From positions 1 to 22,379 of the forward strand of contig USNA01000001.1 in the NCBI GenBank assembly GCA_900555955.1: 22,379 bases of DNA. The letters run 5' to 3'. Source of the stretch: an uncultured Collinsella sp. (GTDB lineage Bacteria; Actinomycetota; Coriobacteriia; Coriobacteriales; Coriobacteriaceae). The translations under genes and the position numbers were made by a program. The notes beneath the pieces were generated by a model that saw only the letters and a program-made list of their open reading frames with translations, was not told the origin of the DNA and searched no databases. Every line of letters begins with the position of its first letter. The stretch's first letter is position 1. Positions 1 to 7,534 of this stretch are shown here, piece by piece.

Positions 1-1
1 C

Positions 2-2386
2 GACGACCTCGCAAAGGGTGACCCTCAAGCACTCCAGGGTCTCACTATCGGCTACAACCCCAGCGTTATGCAAACCTTCGTTGGCCAGCAATGGCTCGCC
101 AACGAGGGAATCGCCTGCACATACAGGGAGTATGACGGAGGATCCGATCTTTTTGACGCCCTCGCAAACGACGAAGTCGATGCCGTCATCATGAACGACA
201 CCATTTCGTCACCCGAGGCGTCGCCCATGTTCTACGTTGGTTCGAGTGACTACTACTTTGCCGTCCCCAAAAGCCGCCCCGACCTGATGGACGACATCAA
301 CTCCGCAATGGCGGCAATCAACCGTGTCAACCCACGCTATATCGACGAAGTCAAATCTAACTACTCGGCCCAAAACAGCGGTTCATCATCGCTCAACGGC
401 CCCGAACGTTCCTGGCTCAAAGCAAATGACAACACCATCACGCTCGGCTATCTAAAAAACAAACTCCCCTACTGCACGCAAAATGACGACGGCGAAATGG
501 AAGGATCGCTCGCCTCGCTTGCAACGACGCTGCACGACAAGTTTGGCATTACGGTTGCAACAGTAGCGTTCTCGAGCAATAAGCAAATGACCAAAGCCCT
601 TTCCAAAGGAACCATCGATGTCGCTCTGCCGTTGTTTCGCGATTACTGGCTTTCTGAGCAGGCGGGGGTCATCCAGTCAAACCCGATGGGAACGGTTTCC
701 CTAACCGCCATTCACAGCAGCAGCAACCTGAACAGTGACCTTAAGAGCATCGCTTGCACAGCAGACGCGATCGTCAACCGTCTTGAACTCGAAAACCTAT
801 TCCCCGACGCAAAGGTAACTGAATATCCGAATGACAACGAGGCGTTCGAAGCCCTCAATAATGGGAAGGCACGTTGCATCATTGTCCCCAGCACGCGTCT
901 GGAAACCATCCGCGACACCTACGACATCGAGAATTTCAAAACGCAGGAACTCACCGACACGGCGCAACTATCGTGTTTGATTTCGCGCGGAAAGCCCGAG
1001 CTGCTGGGAATCATCAACAAGGGCATCATCAATGCCGGAGAATCGCTCTCCGCAAGCAATTACTCCTCCACGTCGTACACGGCCCAGGAATCCAACACGC
1101 TTCAATTCCTTTATCGCAACCGCGCCGCCGTTGCAGCTACCCTCATCGGTATGTTGTCGGTCGGCGTCGTCTTGCTCATCTGGGCGCTCGTGCGCGCTCG
1201 AACCGAGCGCGAAAAAGCCGACGCAGCCAACGCCGCTAAGACGGCATTCCTCACGCGCATGAGTCACGACATCCGCACGCCGCTCAACGGCATCCTGGGC
1301 CTTATCGAGATCGAGGAATTGAAGGAAGGCGATATCCAGGTCGCCCGCGAGAGCCGTGCCAAGGCGCGCGTTGCCGCCAATCACCTGCTCTCGCTGATCA
1401 ACGACATCCTCGAGATGGGCAAAATCGAAGACCGCAAGCTAACACTGGAACATGCGCCTTTTAACCTCAAAAAGCTCTGTGACGATACGCTGGTGCTGTG
1501 CAAGCTCCGCGCATCCGATAACGGCATCACAATGCAGGACAATAGTCTGCCGTACGCCACGGGACCATACATGATCGGCAGTCCCACCCATATCCGACAG
1601 ATTATGATCAACCTGTTAAACAACAGCATTAAGTACAACAAGCACGGCGGCTCCGTCACCTTTAGCTCAAAGACCAAACCACTCGATAACGGGCGCGCGC
1701 TCTTTTGCTTTAGCGTTTCGGATACCGGCATTGGCATGGCTCCCGAGTTTTTAAAGCATATCTATGAGCCGTTTGCACAAGAAGGTGACAATGCGCGCAG
1801 CAAGTTCCAAGGAACCGGCATGGGCATGCCAATCGTCAAGTCGCTTATTGAACTGATGGGCGGTACCATCGAAGTCACCAGTGAGCTCCATGTGGGCACT
1901 TCGTTCTACGTGGAGATTCCGCTCGATATCGACAAGAACCCTCAGACGCGGGCAGATACGGTCGAGAGGGCGCTCGACTGCTCGCTCGCCGACATGAACG
2001 TGCTGCTCGCCGAAGACAACGAATTGAATGCCGAGATTGCCCAGGCGCTGCTCGAAAGCGAAGGCATTGTCGTAACTCGCGCCGCCGATGGCAACGAAGC
2101 GGTCGACCTATACGTTGGCCGTCCCGCCGGCAGCTTCGATGCGATTCTGATGGACATCATGATGCCAGGCATGGACGGCTACGAGGCAACCCGCGCGATT
2201 CGCCTGAGCGAGAAGGTCGATGCAGCCGACATCCCCATCATCGCGCTCACCGCCAACGCCTTCGCCGAGGACGCCAAGGCGGCACACGACGCCGGCATGA
2301 ACGCCCATCTGTCCAAACCGGTCGACTTTAACAAGCTCAAAAACATGCTCGCCCGCATCAAGAAATACGGAGCTGTTTCGCTATAG
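2..2386 (+). CDS. Hybrid sensor histidine kinase with solute-binding sensor domains (5' partial)
   Basis: The frame is open from base 2, so the start lies upstream and the first Met at 68 is internal. The visible part has two stretches resembling family 3 solute-binding sensor domains (about 2-340 and 430-1050; the second begins with an ITLGY strand). One membrane segment follows at about 1125-1192. A HisKA domain has the phospho-acceptor His in SHDIRTPLN (codon 1265-1267). The HATPase has an N box (NLLNNSIKYN, about 1607-1640) and the glycine boxes DTGIGM and GTGMGM. A C-terminal receiver has Asp in LMDIMMPGMDG (codon 2153-2155) and Lys in SKPV near 2310. No HPt domain is visible, so phosphate must pass to a separate partner. 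The architecture (EvgS/BvgS-like) implies sensing of a small extracytoplasmic ligand through a Venus-flytrap fold. The ligand cannot be told. Confidence 0.93.
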   Translation, partial: DDLAKGDPQALQGLTIGYNPSVMQTFVGQQWLANEGIACTYREYDGGSDLFDALANDEVDAVIMNDTISSPEASPMFYVGSSDYYFAVPKSRPDLMDDINSAMAAINRVNPRYIDEVKSNYSAQNSGSSSLNGPERSWLKANDNTITLGYLKNKLPYCTQNDDGEMEGSLASLATTLHDKFGITVATVAFSSNKQMTKALSKGTIDVALPLFRDYWLSEQAGVIQSNPMGTVSLTAIHSSSNLNSDLKSIACTADAIVNRLELENLFPDAKVTEYPNDNEAFEALNNGKARCIIVPSTRLETIRDTYDIENFKTQELTDTAQLSCLISRGKPELLGIINKGIINAGESLSASNYSSTSYTAQESNTLQFLYRNRAAVAATLIGMLSVGVVLLIWALVRARTEREKADAANAAKTAFLTRMSHDIRTPLNGILGLIEIEELKEGDIQVARESRAKARVAANHLLSLINDILEMGKIEDRKLTLEHAPFNLKKLCDDTLVLCKLRASDNGITMQDNSLPYATGPYMIGSPTHIRQIMINLLNNSIKYNKHGGSVTFSSKTKPLDNGRALFCFSVSDTGIGMAPEFLKHIYEPFAQEGDNARSKFQGTGMGMPIVKSLIELMGGTIEVTSELHVGTSFYVEIPLDIDKNPQTRADTVERALDCSLADMNVLLAEDNELNAEIAQALLESEGIVVTRAADGNEAVDLYVGRPAGSFDAILMDIMMPGMDGYEATRAIRLSEKVDAADIPIIALTANAFAEDAKAAHDAGMNAHLSKPVDFNKLKNMLARIKKYGAVSL

Positions 2387-2424
2387 TTTGTGCTCAACCA
2401 CCATACGCAGCAGAAAGGAAGCCA

Positions 2425-2907
2425 ATGATGTTTAGGCCCTTACGTCGAAAGAAACGCGCCATCACTGACGAGGAAGCGCGCAAGTTGCTCGCCACCTGCA
2501 AGCGCGGCGTCTTTGCCGTCAACGGCGATGATGGCTACCCCTATGCCATTCCCGTCAACTACTTCTTTGACGCCGAGCACGACAAGATTTATTTCCATGG
2601 CGCCAAAGCCGGCCACAAGGTCGACGCACTCAAGCGCGATGACAAGGTCTGCTTTACCGTTTACGGCAACGAGTGGTACCAGGACGGCGACTGGGCTCCC
2701 TACGTTATGAGTACCGTGGTCTTTGGCCGTTGTCGCCTGGTTGATGAGGCGCCTGCATTCATCGAGGACAAAGTCCGCCAGCTCGCGCTTAAGTACTACC
2801 CTTCTGCCGAAGAAGTCGAGGAGGAAATCGCCAAGGACATCAAGGGCGTCCAACTCTACGAGATTTCGATTGAGCATCTTTGTGGCAAGCAGATTCAAGA
2901 AAAATAA
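2425..2907 (+). CDS. Pyridoxamine 5'-phosphate oxidase-like flavin-binding protein (NimA-type)
   Basis: A 160-aa protein of the PNPOx split-barrel family, the group that includes 5-nitroimidazole reductase NimA. The N-terminal half shows the typical run: ITDEEARKLLATCKRGVFAVNG, then YPYAIPVNYFFD, then KIYFHGAKAGHKVDALK, then a VCFTVYG strand. In this family that region binds FMN or a related cofactor. An AGAAAGGAAG Shine-Dalgarno lies just upstream; ATG at 2425 and at 2428 are both possible. The gene starts 38 nt after the hybrid kinase and could be cotranscribed with it. Substrate is unknown. Nitroimidazole reduction is a family possibility, not something the sequence shows. It converges on the aminotransferase gene across a hairpin. 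Confidence 0.88.
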   Translation: MMFRPLRRKKRAITDEEARKLLATCKRGVFAVNGDDGYPYAIPVNYFFDAEHDKIYFHGAKAGHKVDALKRDDKVCFTVYGNEWYQDGDWAPYVMSTVVFGRCRLVDEAPAFIEDKVRQLALKYYPSAEEVEEEIAKDIKGVQLYEISIEHLCGKQIQEK

Positions 2908-2954
2908 ACCTCCGCAGCAGGTCTGCGCCCAATGGTTACAGATGCCTTACCACA

Positions 2955-2988
2955 CGGGGCCTTCTAGCCGACCTGGCAGAAGGCCCCG
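2955..2988. terminator. Hairpin between convergent genes
   Basis: A perfect 11-bp stem (CGGGGCCTTCT pairing with AGAAGGCCCCG) with a 12-nt loop lies between two convergent genes. That placement suits a bidirectional terminator. Neither side has a clear T-tract, so termination strength is uncertain. Confidence 0.6.
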
Positions 2989-3002
2989 CATGCAGTGCGC
3001 GC

Positions 3003-4217
3003 TTACCGTACATTAAAAACGTAGCGGTCCAAGCGGTCGCACGCTTCCCTCACGCGCGAAAGCGGCAGCGCCAGATTCACGCGAATGTGGCAGGGCCCGT
3101 GGAACGGACGGCCGTCCTGATACCCCACGCCCACGCGCGCCCCCTCGTCGAGCAACCACTGAATATCGCGGCCATGCTCGCGGCACCACTCGGTGCAGTC
3201 CAGAAACACCATGTACGTGCCCTGCGGACGCGAAAACGCGACGCCCTTCCAGTGTTTTTCTGCATACGTGCAGAAGTACTCGATATTACCGGCAAGCACC
3301 TGGTTGAGCTCGTCCACCCACTCGTAGCCCTGCGGCTGGTAGGCACCGATAAGCGCATGCATGGAGAGGACGTTCATCTCGTTGTAGTGGGTCTTGTTGG
3401 ACACGGCGCACACGCGGTCGCGCAGCGTCTCGTTGTAGATGATGTGGTAGCTGCCGACCAGGCCCGCCAGGTTAAACGTCTTGCTCGGCGCATAGAGGGC
3501 AACCGTGCGCATGCGGGCATCCTCGCTCACCGACTGCGTCGGGATGTGTCTGTGTCCCGGCAGGATGATATCGGACCAAATCTCATCCGAGATCACCACG
3601 CAATCGTGCTGGCGATAGTTGTCCATGGCGCGCTCGATCTCGTCGCGCTCCCATACGCGGCCGCAGGGATTGTGCGGCGAGCAGAACACCGCGGCATGGA
3701 TGTGGTTTTGGGCGAGCTTGCGCTCCATGTCCTCAAAGTCCATACGCCACACGCCTTGGTCGTCGAGCTTAAGCGGGCTGTGGACAATACGATAGCCCGC
3801 GGCTTCGATGGACTTGGTAAAGCCGATGTAGGTGGGGCTATGGACCAGCACCGCATCGCCCGGCTGGACATACGCGCGCAACGTCGACACGACACCGCCC
3901 AGCACGCCGTTTTCGTAGCCGATATGCTCCGGCGCCAAGCCCTCAACGCCGTTGCGACGGCTCTGCCATTCGATGATGCGGTCGAAGTACTCGGGGCGCG
4001 GATTGAAGTAGCCAAACATGGGGTGCTGAGCGCGCTGAATGATGTGTTCCTGGACCGTGGGCACCGTGGCAAAGTTCATGTCGGCCACCCACATGGGAAT
4101 GCGGTCGAAGCCCTCGTCGGGTGCGTTCGGGGCCATACCGGGGACCTCACCCCAGGAGTCAACGGCAATGGAGTCCATGCCGTGGCGGTCGATAAGCGAG
4201 CTAAAGTCGTATTTCAT
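3003..4217 (-). CDS. MalY/PatB family PLP-dependent C-S lyase (aminotransferase fold)
   Basis: 404 aa, normal for the fold-type I MalY/PatB group, which cleaves cystathionine or cysteine conjugates to pyruvate, ammonia and a thiol. The start MKYDFSSLIDRHGMDSI and the IPMWVADMNF motif (about 40-49) are hallmarks. The cofactor site is visible: SPHNPCGRVW with N183, SDEIW with D211, and the Schiff-base lysine K246 in APSKTFNLAG. R379 in HIRVNLALP should bind the substrate carboxylate. A GGGAGCT ribosome site precedes the ATG. Cytosolic. The exact substrate (cystathionine, cystine or another cysteine S-conjugate) cannot be assigned; some members also act as repressors, and no maltose genes are near. 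It lies 112 nt downstream of the trmO frame on the same strand. Confidence 0.93.
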   Translation of the reverse strand: MKYDFSSLIDRHGMDSIAVDSWGEVPGMAPNAPDEGFDRIPMWVADMNFATVPTVQEHIIQRAQHPMFGYFNPRPEYFDRIIEWQSRRNGVEGLAPEHIGYENGVLGGVVSTLRAYVQPGDAVLVHSPTYIGFTKSIEAAGYRIVHSPLKLDDQGVWRMDFEDMERKLAQNHIHAAVFCSPHNPCGRVWERDEIERAMDNYRQHDCVVISDEIWSDIILPGHRHIPTQSVSEDARMRTVALYAPSKTFNLAGLVGSYHIIYNETLRDRVCAVSNKTHYNEMNVLSMHALIGAYQPQGYEWVDELNQVLAGNIEYFCTYAEKHWKGVAFSRPQGTYMVFLDCTEWCREHGRDIQWLLDEGARVGVGYQDGRPFHGPCHIRVNLALPLSRVREACDRLDRYVFNVR

Positions 4218-4329
4218 GCTGAGCTCCCGTGCAAAGTAGGCTGTTTCGATAGGCGTTATTGTCCACCAGCGTGGGCGGTTTTGGCGCGGGGTTTGGCGCT
4301 TAATTTGACGGGTGCAGACGAATGGCAGG

Positions 4330-5067
4330 TTAGCCCCGCGCGTCGTTGACGGCGACTACGGTTAGCTGGGTTTCATCGACCGTAAAAGATATGTCGAGCC
4401 CGGCGTAGGCCAGATGATAGACGCGGTTTGGCTCGTGCTTGCTGCCCGCGCGGCGCGGATCTTGGCGAAGGACCTCGACCAAGCCGGGGAGCTTTGTGGG
4501 CGAGACCATGTCTTGAAGAGCTTGCGGGAACTCGATGTCGAGCTCTTGCCACGGAGCATCCTCAATCCAGCCGCCGGTCGCATCCGGGTGACAGTCCGCA
4601 AACGGAATGTAGGGCTTGATGTCGTAGATGGGCGTGCCGTCGCGCAGGTCGGCCCCCAACACATGGATGATGGGACCATCGTCGGTAAGCTCCACGCGGT
4701 CGAGCTTGATGCAGGTGAGCCCGATGGGATTAGGGCGAAACGGACTGCGTGTGGCAAACACGCCCACGCGTTCGGCTCCACCCAGACGCGGCGGGCGCAC
4801 GGTTTTCGACCATTTTGCGTTGGTGCCGGACCTGTCCTACGTTTTGGCATCGGCGGCTATGTCCTTAGCCGTGCCGCCGGGCGTTCCGTTTTCGAAGCGC
4901 CACAGCAGCCATAGGTGAGAGAAGGAGTCCAGGCCCTCAACCGCTGCGTTGGAGGCAAATTCCGGCTCAAAGACGATGCGTCCCTGCAGATGGGGCGCCA
5001 AAAAGCTGTTGCGCGGAATGCCGAACTTCTGCGGCAGGTCGGTATGTATGTGTGCGATAGGTTCCAT
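4330..5067 (-). pseudogene. trmO: tRNA (adenine(37)-N6)-methyltransferase TrmO, interrupted by an in-frame TAG
   Basis: TrmO (TsaA/YaeB, UPF0066) methylates N6 of t6A37 in tRNA using S-adenosylmethionine. The N-terminal half (MEPIAHIHTDLPQKFGIPRN, then GLDSFSHLWLLWRF) and the C-terminal half (VRPPRLGGAERVGVFATRSPFRPNPIGLT, then DLRDGTPIYDIKPYIPFAD) both match the family. They are in the same reading frame but separated by TAG at 4837-4839, between AKT and DRSGTNAKWSKT. Read through, the product would be about 245 aa, near the family length. The residues right after the stop lead straight into the conserved RPPRLGG, so this is a single-base nonsense change, not a frameshift. Start is uncertain: ATG at 5067 fits the family, ATG at 5076 is possible, and neither has a strong ribosome site. 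A true mutation, strain variant or sequencing error would all look like this. Confidence 0.87.
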
Positions 5068-5148
5068 GCCGGTCATTGTACGGCATGGAGGCGCTGGGCG
5101 TTGCGCGCAATTTTTCGCCGCGGTCCCGGTCGTGCAACCAACGGTTGC

Positions 5149-5177
5149 TTGGAAGGGCACCTGCTGCCGCGTATGCT
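5149..5177 (+). promoter_or_regulatory. Candidate promoter of the XRE-TipAS regulator gene
   Basis: TTGGAA at 5149-5154, a 17-bp spacer and TATGCT at 5172-5177 each match the sigma-A consensus at 4 of 6 positions. They sit 31 nt before the start codon in the divergent gap with trmO. Weak but well placed. Confidence 0.3.
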
Positions 5178-5207
5178 TAAGCCATCAACCAGCAGAAAGG
5201 AGCCGCT

Positions 5208-6035
5208 ATGGCCTTTGCAGAAAAGCTCATCGCCGTCCGTCGCGCCCATCACCTTACCCAGGAGCAGCTCGCCGCCAAGCTCTTCGTCACACGCCAGGCC
5301 ATCAGCCGTTGGGAACGCGGCGAGGTCACACCGGGCATCGACATGATGAAACTCATTGCCGCCGTGACCGGCGAGCCGCTGCCCCACCTGCTCGAAATGC
5401 CCGAGCATTATTGCCAGAGCTGCGGCATGATACTCACACCCGATGACTGCGGCACCGACGCCACGGGCGCCACGACCGACCATTACTGCAAGTGGTGCTA
5501 CGACCACGGCAAGTACACCTACGACACCACCATGGAGGCGATGATTGAAGATTGTGCCCCGCGGCTGGCGCAAAACACCGGCATGTCGCTCGACGAAGCC
5601 GTCTCACTCATGGGCGCCGTCCTGCCGCAACTGGAGCGCTGGCGCACCGTGCAGGAAAACGAGGAGCGCTACGGTGCCGAAGCCCGGGCGCGCTATGGCG
5701 ATGAGGCTATCGATGCGGCAAACGAAGCGCTGCTGGACATGGACCCCGAGGCATGGAACGACATGAAGGAACTTGAACGCGCTATTCTGGGCCAGCTCTC
5801 GATTGCCATGGGCATTGGCGACCCAGAGAGTAACGAGGCCCGCAAACTTGTCACGATGCACCGTCGATGGATTGGCCTTAATTGGGGACACGAGCCCCAG
5901 AACGAAGCGTATCTGGGCCTCGCCCACGGCTATCTTGCCGACCAGCGCTTTGTTGACTACTACGACAAGCCCTGCGGCACCGGAGCCACGGCGTTTCTGG
6001 TCCAGGCCATCGAGTCGTCGCTGGCCCGCGCATAG
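5208..6035 (+). CDS. XRE-family regulator fused to a zinc ribbon and a TipAS-like domain
   Basis: 275 aa with three parts. Residues 4-60 form a Cro/CI-type helix-turn-helix (LTQEQLAAKLFVTRQAISRWERG). Residues 66-100 form a putative zinc ribbon with CQSCG (C69, C72) and CKWC (C94, C97). Residues about 155-273 resemble TipAS, the ligand-binding domain of thiostrepton-induced MerR regulators: RYGDEAIDAANEALLDMDPEAW, a central helix pair, then LAHGYLADQRFVDYYDK with a C-terminal AFLVQAIESSL. TipAS is best known on MerR-type heads, so an XRE head is an unusual swap. ATG at 5208 follows a clean AAAGGAG (5196-5202). It probably senses a hydrophobic or peptide ligand, by analogy only. The glutaredoxin-like gene 51 nt downstream may be cotranscribed. 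Confidence 0.87.
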   Translation: MAFAEKLIAVRRAHHLTQEQLAAKLFVTRQAISRWERGEVTPGIDMMKLIAAVTGEPLPHLLEMPEHYCQSCGMILTPDDCGTDATGATTDHYCKWCYDHGKYTYDTTMEAMIEDCAPRLAQNTGMSLDEAVSLMGAVLPQLERWRTVQENEERYGAEARARYGDEAIDAANEALLDMDPEAWNDMKELERAILGQLSIAMGIGDPESNEARKLVTMHRRWIGLNWGHEPQNEAYLGLAHGYLADQRFVDYYDKPCGTGATAFLVQAIESSLARA

Positions 6036-6086
6036 ACCGCGGCGGCTTTGGGTATTTCAATCAAAACCTCAACCGATTGGAGACCT

Positions 6087-6332
6087 ATGGCTACTGATCA
6101 TGAGCTCACGCTGTACGTTATGACCGGCTGCCCGTATTGCATAAAAGTCAAGCGCTTCCTGGCCGATAACGGCGTGACCATTCCCGAGCGCAATATCTCG
6201 ACCGATACCGGAGCCGAGCAGACGCTCATCGCCGTCGGCGGAAAACGCCAGGTTCCCTGCCTGTTCATCGACGGCAAGCCGCTCTACGAGTCGAGCGACA
6301 TCATCGCGTGGGTACAGAAGAACCTGCTCTAG
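6087..6332 (+). CDS. Glutaredoxin-like protein
   Basis: 81 aa from ATG 6087, which follows GGAGA at 6079-6083. A TTG 39 nt upstream is in frame but has no ribosome site. It has a thioredoxin fold of glutaredoxin size: first strand LTLYVMTGCPYC with the redox pair C15-P-Y-C18, the cis-proline region RQVPCLFIDGKPLYES at about 52-67, then a final helix DIIAWVQKNLL. CPYC is the classical dithiol glutaredoxin site; the protein would reduce disulfides or mixed disulfides in the cytosol. The usual glutathione partner may be absent in this lineage, so the electron donor is unknown. A strong hairpin terminator follows 45 nt after the stop. Confidence 0.9.
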   Translation: MATDHELTLYVMTGCPYCIKVKRFLADNGVTIPERNISTDTGAEQTLIAVGGKRQVPCLFIDGKPLYESSDIIAWVQKNLL

Positions 6333-6376
6333 CGTTCTATTGCGGTCGGCTGGCCCCAACCCATACGACCCAAACA

Positions 6377-6438
6377 TGTACACCAGCATCCAAAATCGAC
6401 ATTTTTCGACATCTTTGGATGCTGGTGTACAGTTTTTT
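6377..6438 (+). terminator. Rho-independent terminator after the glutaredoxin-like gene
   Basis: An 18-bp perfect stem (6377-6394 with 6414-6431; arm TGTACACCAGCATCCAAA) with a 19-nt loop is followed after one G by six T residues (6433-6438). The same hairpin recurs at 7472-7526 with compensating changes. Confidence 0.82.
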
Positions 6439-6473
6439 GCAGGGGTAGTCATTGGGGACGTTCTTAAATGACT
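6377..6473 (+). repeat. Direct repeat, copy 1 (hairpin plus AGTCATTGGGGACG block)
   Basis: Terminator hairpin followed by a block TAGTCATTGGGGACGTTCTT and AAATGACT. It aligns nearly base for base with 7472-7569, 1,095 bp away in the same orientation. Confidence 0.85.
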
Positions 6474-6549
6474 GATTGTTTGAGACGGCCTTTGGATTAT
6501 GGCTGTTTGAGGCCATCTGACATCTCTGGAAAGGGCTCCTTAGAGGACC

Positions 6550-6778
6550 GTGTTCAAAAAATGGCAAATATGAGTACTGCTACTTGTTTAGTAACAGCGA
6601 TTTTAATCATTTCAGGGATCATTCAACGCCCCAAGCGCCCGCAGACGGCGTTATTCCTCCCCATATGTTCAATAAAAGAGACACCTAATGGTATTAAATC
6701 TCATCAGGGACCTCATTTTTGAACAAAATAAATGCAACCATAATGGCAACAGTACTCATATTTGCCTTTTTTGCACAC
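6550..6778. repeat. Inverted repeat pair with ~170 bp between arms
   Basis: Left arm 6550-6579 (GTGTTCAAAAAATGGCAAAT, then ATGAGTACTG) and right arm 6750-6778 are near-complementary over about 29 nt. The core GGCAAATATGAGTACTG matches perfectly. Total span 229 bp with no gene inside. This resembles a miniature inverted-repeat element or its remnant. Confidence 0.6.
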
Positions 6779-6790
6779 AGCCCTCCAGAA

Positions 6791-6879
6791 TAGTCGTTAG
6801 GGACGACTCAAAATGGCAATTCCGGCACTTAGACGCTCTCTTCTTGAATGACTAGTTGTTAAAGAACACTCAGCGACTA
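6791..6879. repeat. Degenerate third copy of the TAGTC...GACTA palindromic element
   Basis: It starts with TAGTCGTTAGGGACG (6791-6805) and ends with GAATGACTAGTTGTTAAAGA and CACTCAGCGACTA. The order and spacing of blocks recall the intact element at 7540-7597, but the middle is longer and diverged. Confidence 0.5.
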
Positions 6880-6882
6880 CTC

Positions 6883-6911
6883 CAATTCGCGACACACTGT
6901 GTCGCGAATTG
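6883..6911. repeat. 29-bp near-perfect palindrome
   Basis: CAATTCGCGACACA and its exact reverse complement TGTGTCGCGAATTG flank a single C. With almost no loop it suits protein binding or a cruciform better than an RNA hairpin. There is no T-tract. Confidence 0.75.
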
Positions 6912-7101
6912 AGCTGTTCTCACCACCGAAGACCGGTGAAAGCTCCTGGCCAGAATCTCGATAGTTTGTTAAAGTGCCCCCTCTGCAGGTTCAATGAGCG
7001 CTCATGTTCCAGACTGGAAAGCGAAGAAATAGCGAAGCCATCGATGCTCATTTCCTATCGAAAAAACTAGTCAATACACGCTAATTAGCTTGATAAACTG
7101 C

Positions 7102-7131
7102 TTGTATTTTTGTCTACAAAACTGTATACAA
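7102..7131 (+). promoter_or_regulatory. Operator-like inverted repeats and candidate promoter before the RHH gene
   Basis: TTTTGT (7108-7113) and ACAAAA (7116-7121) form a close inverted repeat, flanked by TTGTAT (7102-7107) and ATACAA (7126-7131). A possible -10 TATACA (7125-7130) lies 17 bp after TTGTAT. RHH proteins often repress their own gene through such sites, so autoregulation is a reasonable inference. Confidence 0.4.
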
Positions 7132-7184
7132 AAAGAGATTCCGAGAACCAGCGCTCGACATTATGTCAATCGATAGGAGGCGCT

Positions 7185-7451
7185 ATGGATGCTAAGCAGC
7201 TCGAAAAGATGATGGGGTTTGCCCCCGGAGAGTTGGAGAAAGCCGCGGAGGCATACGAAAAAGATGAGTGGCCGAAGGGTCGCACCATCAAGCTGGGAAG
7301 ACCGCCGATCTCTGATGAGCCAAGCGTTGTTTTATCGGCACGTGTGGGTGAGTCGGTTCTTGATGCGTTTGACGCAAAAGCAAAGCGCCATGAGCAGACA
7401 CGCACAGAGCGACTCAGGGAGCTCATCACGATCGATGCAATGATTGCCTAG
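7185..7451 (+). CDS. Small ribbon-helix-helix (CopG-like) DNA-binding protein, orphan antitoxin-like
   Basis: 88 aa from ATG 7185, chosen because TAGGAGG (7174-7180) lies 4 nt upstream; a longer frame upstream lacks this. The C-terminal region SVVLSARVGESVLDAFDAKAKRHEQTRTERLRELI reads as a ribbon-helix-helix: a beta-strand, helix A, a turn with QTRTERLR and helix B. The N-terminal part (MDAKQLEKMMGFAPGELEKAAEAYEKDEWPKGRTIKLGRPP) is charged and resembles the partner-binding segment of antitoxins. No toxin-like frame lies within the gap on either side. It could be an orphan antitoxin, a remnant of a mobile unit, or a stand-alone regulator. It lies between two direct repeats. Confidence 0.75.
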   Translation: MDAKQLEKMMGFAPGELEKAAEAYEKDEWPKGRTIKLGRPPISDEPSVVLSARVGESVLDAFDAKAKRHEQTRTERLRELITIDAMIA

Positions 7452-7471
7452 TTATCCACCGAGCCCAAAGA

Positions 7472-7534
7472 CGTACGCCAGCATCCAAAGTCGACATTTT
7501 TCGGCATCTTTGGATGCTGGCGTACGGTATTTTG
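7472..7534 (+). terminator. Terminator-like hairpin after the RHH gene
   Basis: A 19-bp perfect stem (7472-7490 with 7508-7526; arm CGTACGCCAGCATCCAAAG) and a 17-nt loop, followed by GTATTTTGC. The T-run is shorter than in the copy at 6377, so it may be weaker. Confidence 0.7.

Larger units (their letters stand above)
6333..7184. other. Repeat-rich gap with no convincing gene before the RHH gene
   Basis: This 852-nt stretch is visibly more AT-rich than its surroundings and holds no open frame with a ribosome site and family features. It contains a terminator hairpin, three degenerate copies of a TAGTCATTGGGGACG element, an inverted repeat (6550-6579 with 6750-6778), a 29-bp palindrome (6883-6911) and an operator-like site (7102-7131). 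The composition suggests decayed or transferred DNA. Confidence 0.6.

Noticed and set aside
2880..4349. 489-codon open frame on the plus strand
   Set aside because: It is antisense to the MalY/PatB gene, whose minus-strand translation has all cofactor motifs; the plus frame shows no family features.
4330..5160. Two separate genes in place of a broken trmO
   Set aside because: Both pieces are complementary parts of one conserved domain in one frame, and the second has no plausible start after the stop.
6337..6567. 76-codon minus-strand frame over the terminator hairpin
   Set aside because: It translates through the repeat and hairpin and has no ribosome site or family match.
6468..6722. 84-codon frame in the repeat-rich gap
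   Set aside because: It crosses one arm of an inverted repeat, lacks a ribosome site and looks like no protein family; probably chance.
7110..7184. N-terminal extension of the RHH gene
   Set aside because: The extension covers the likely promoter and operator, while TAGGAGG lies right before ATG 7185.
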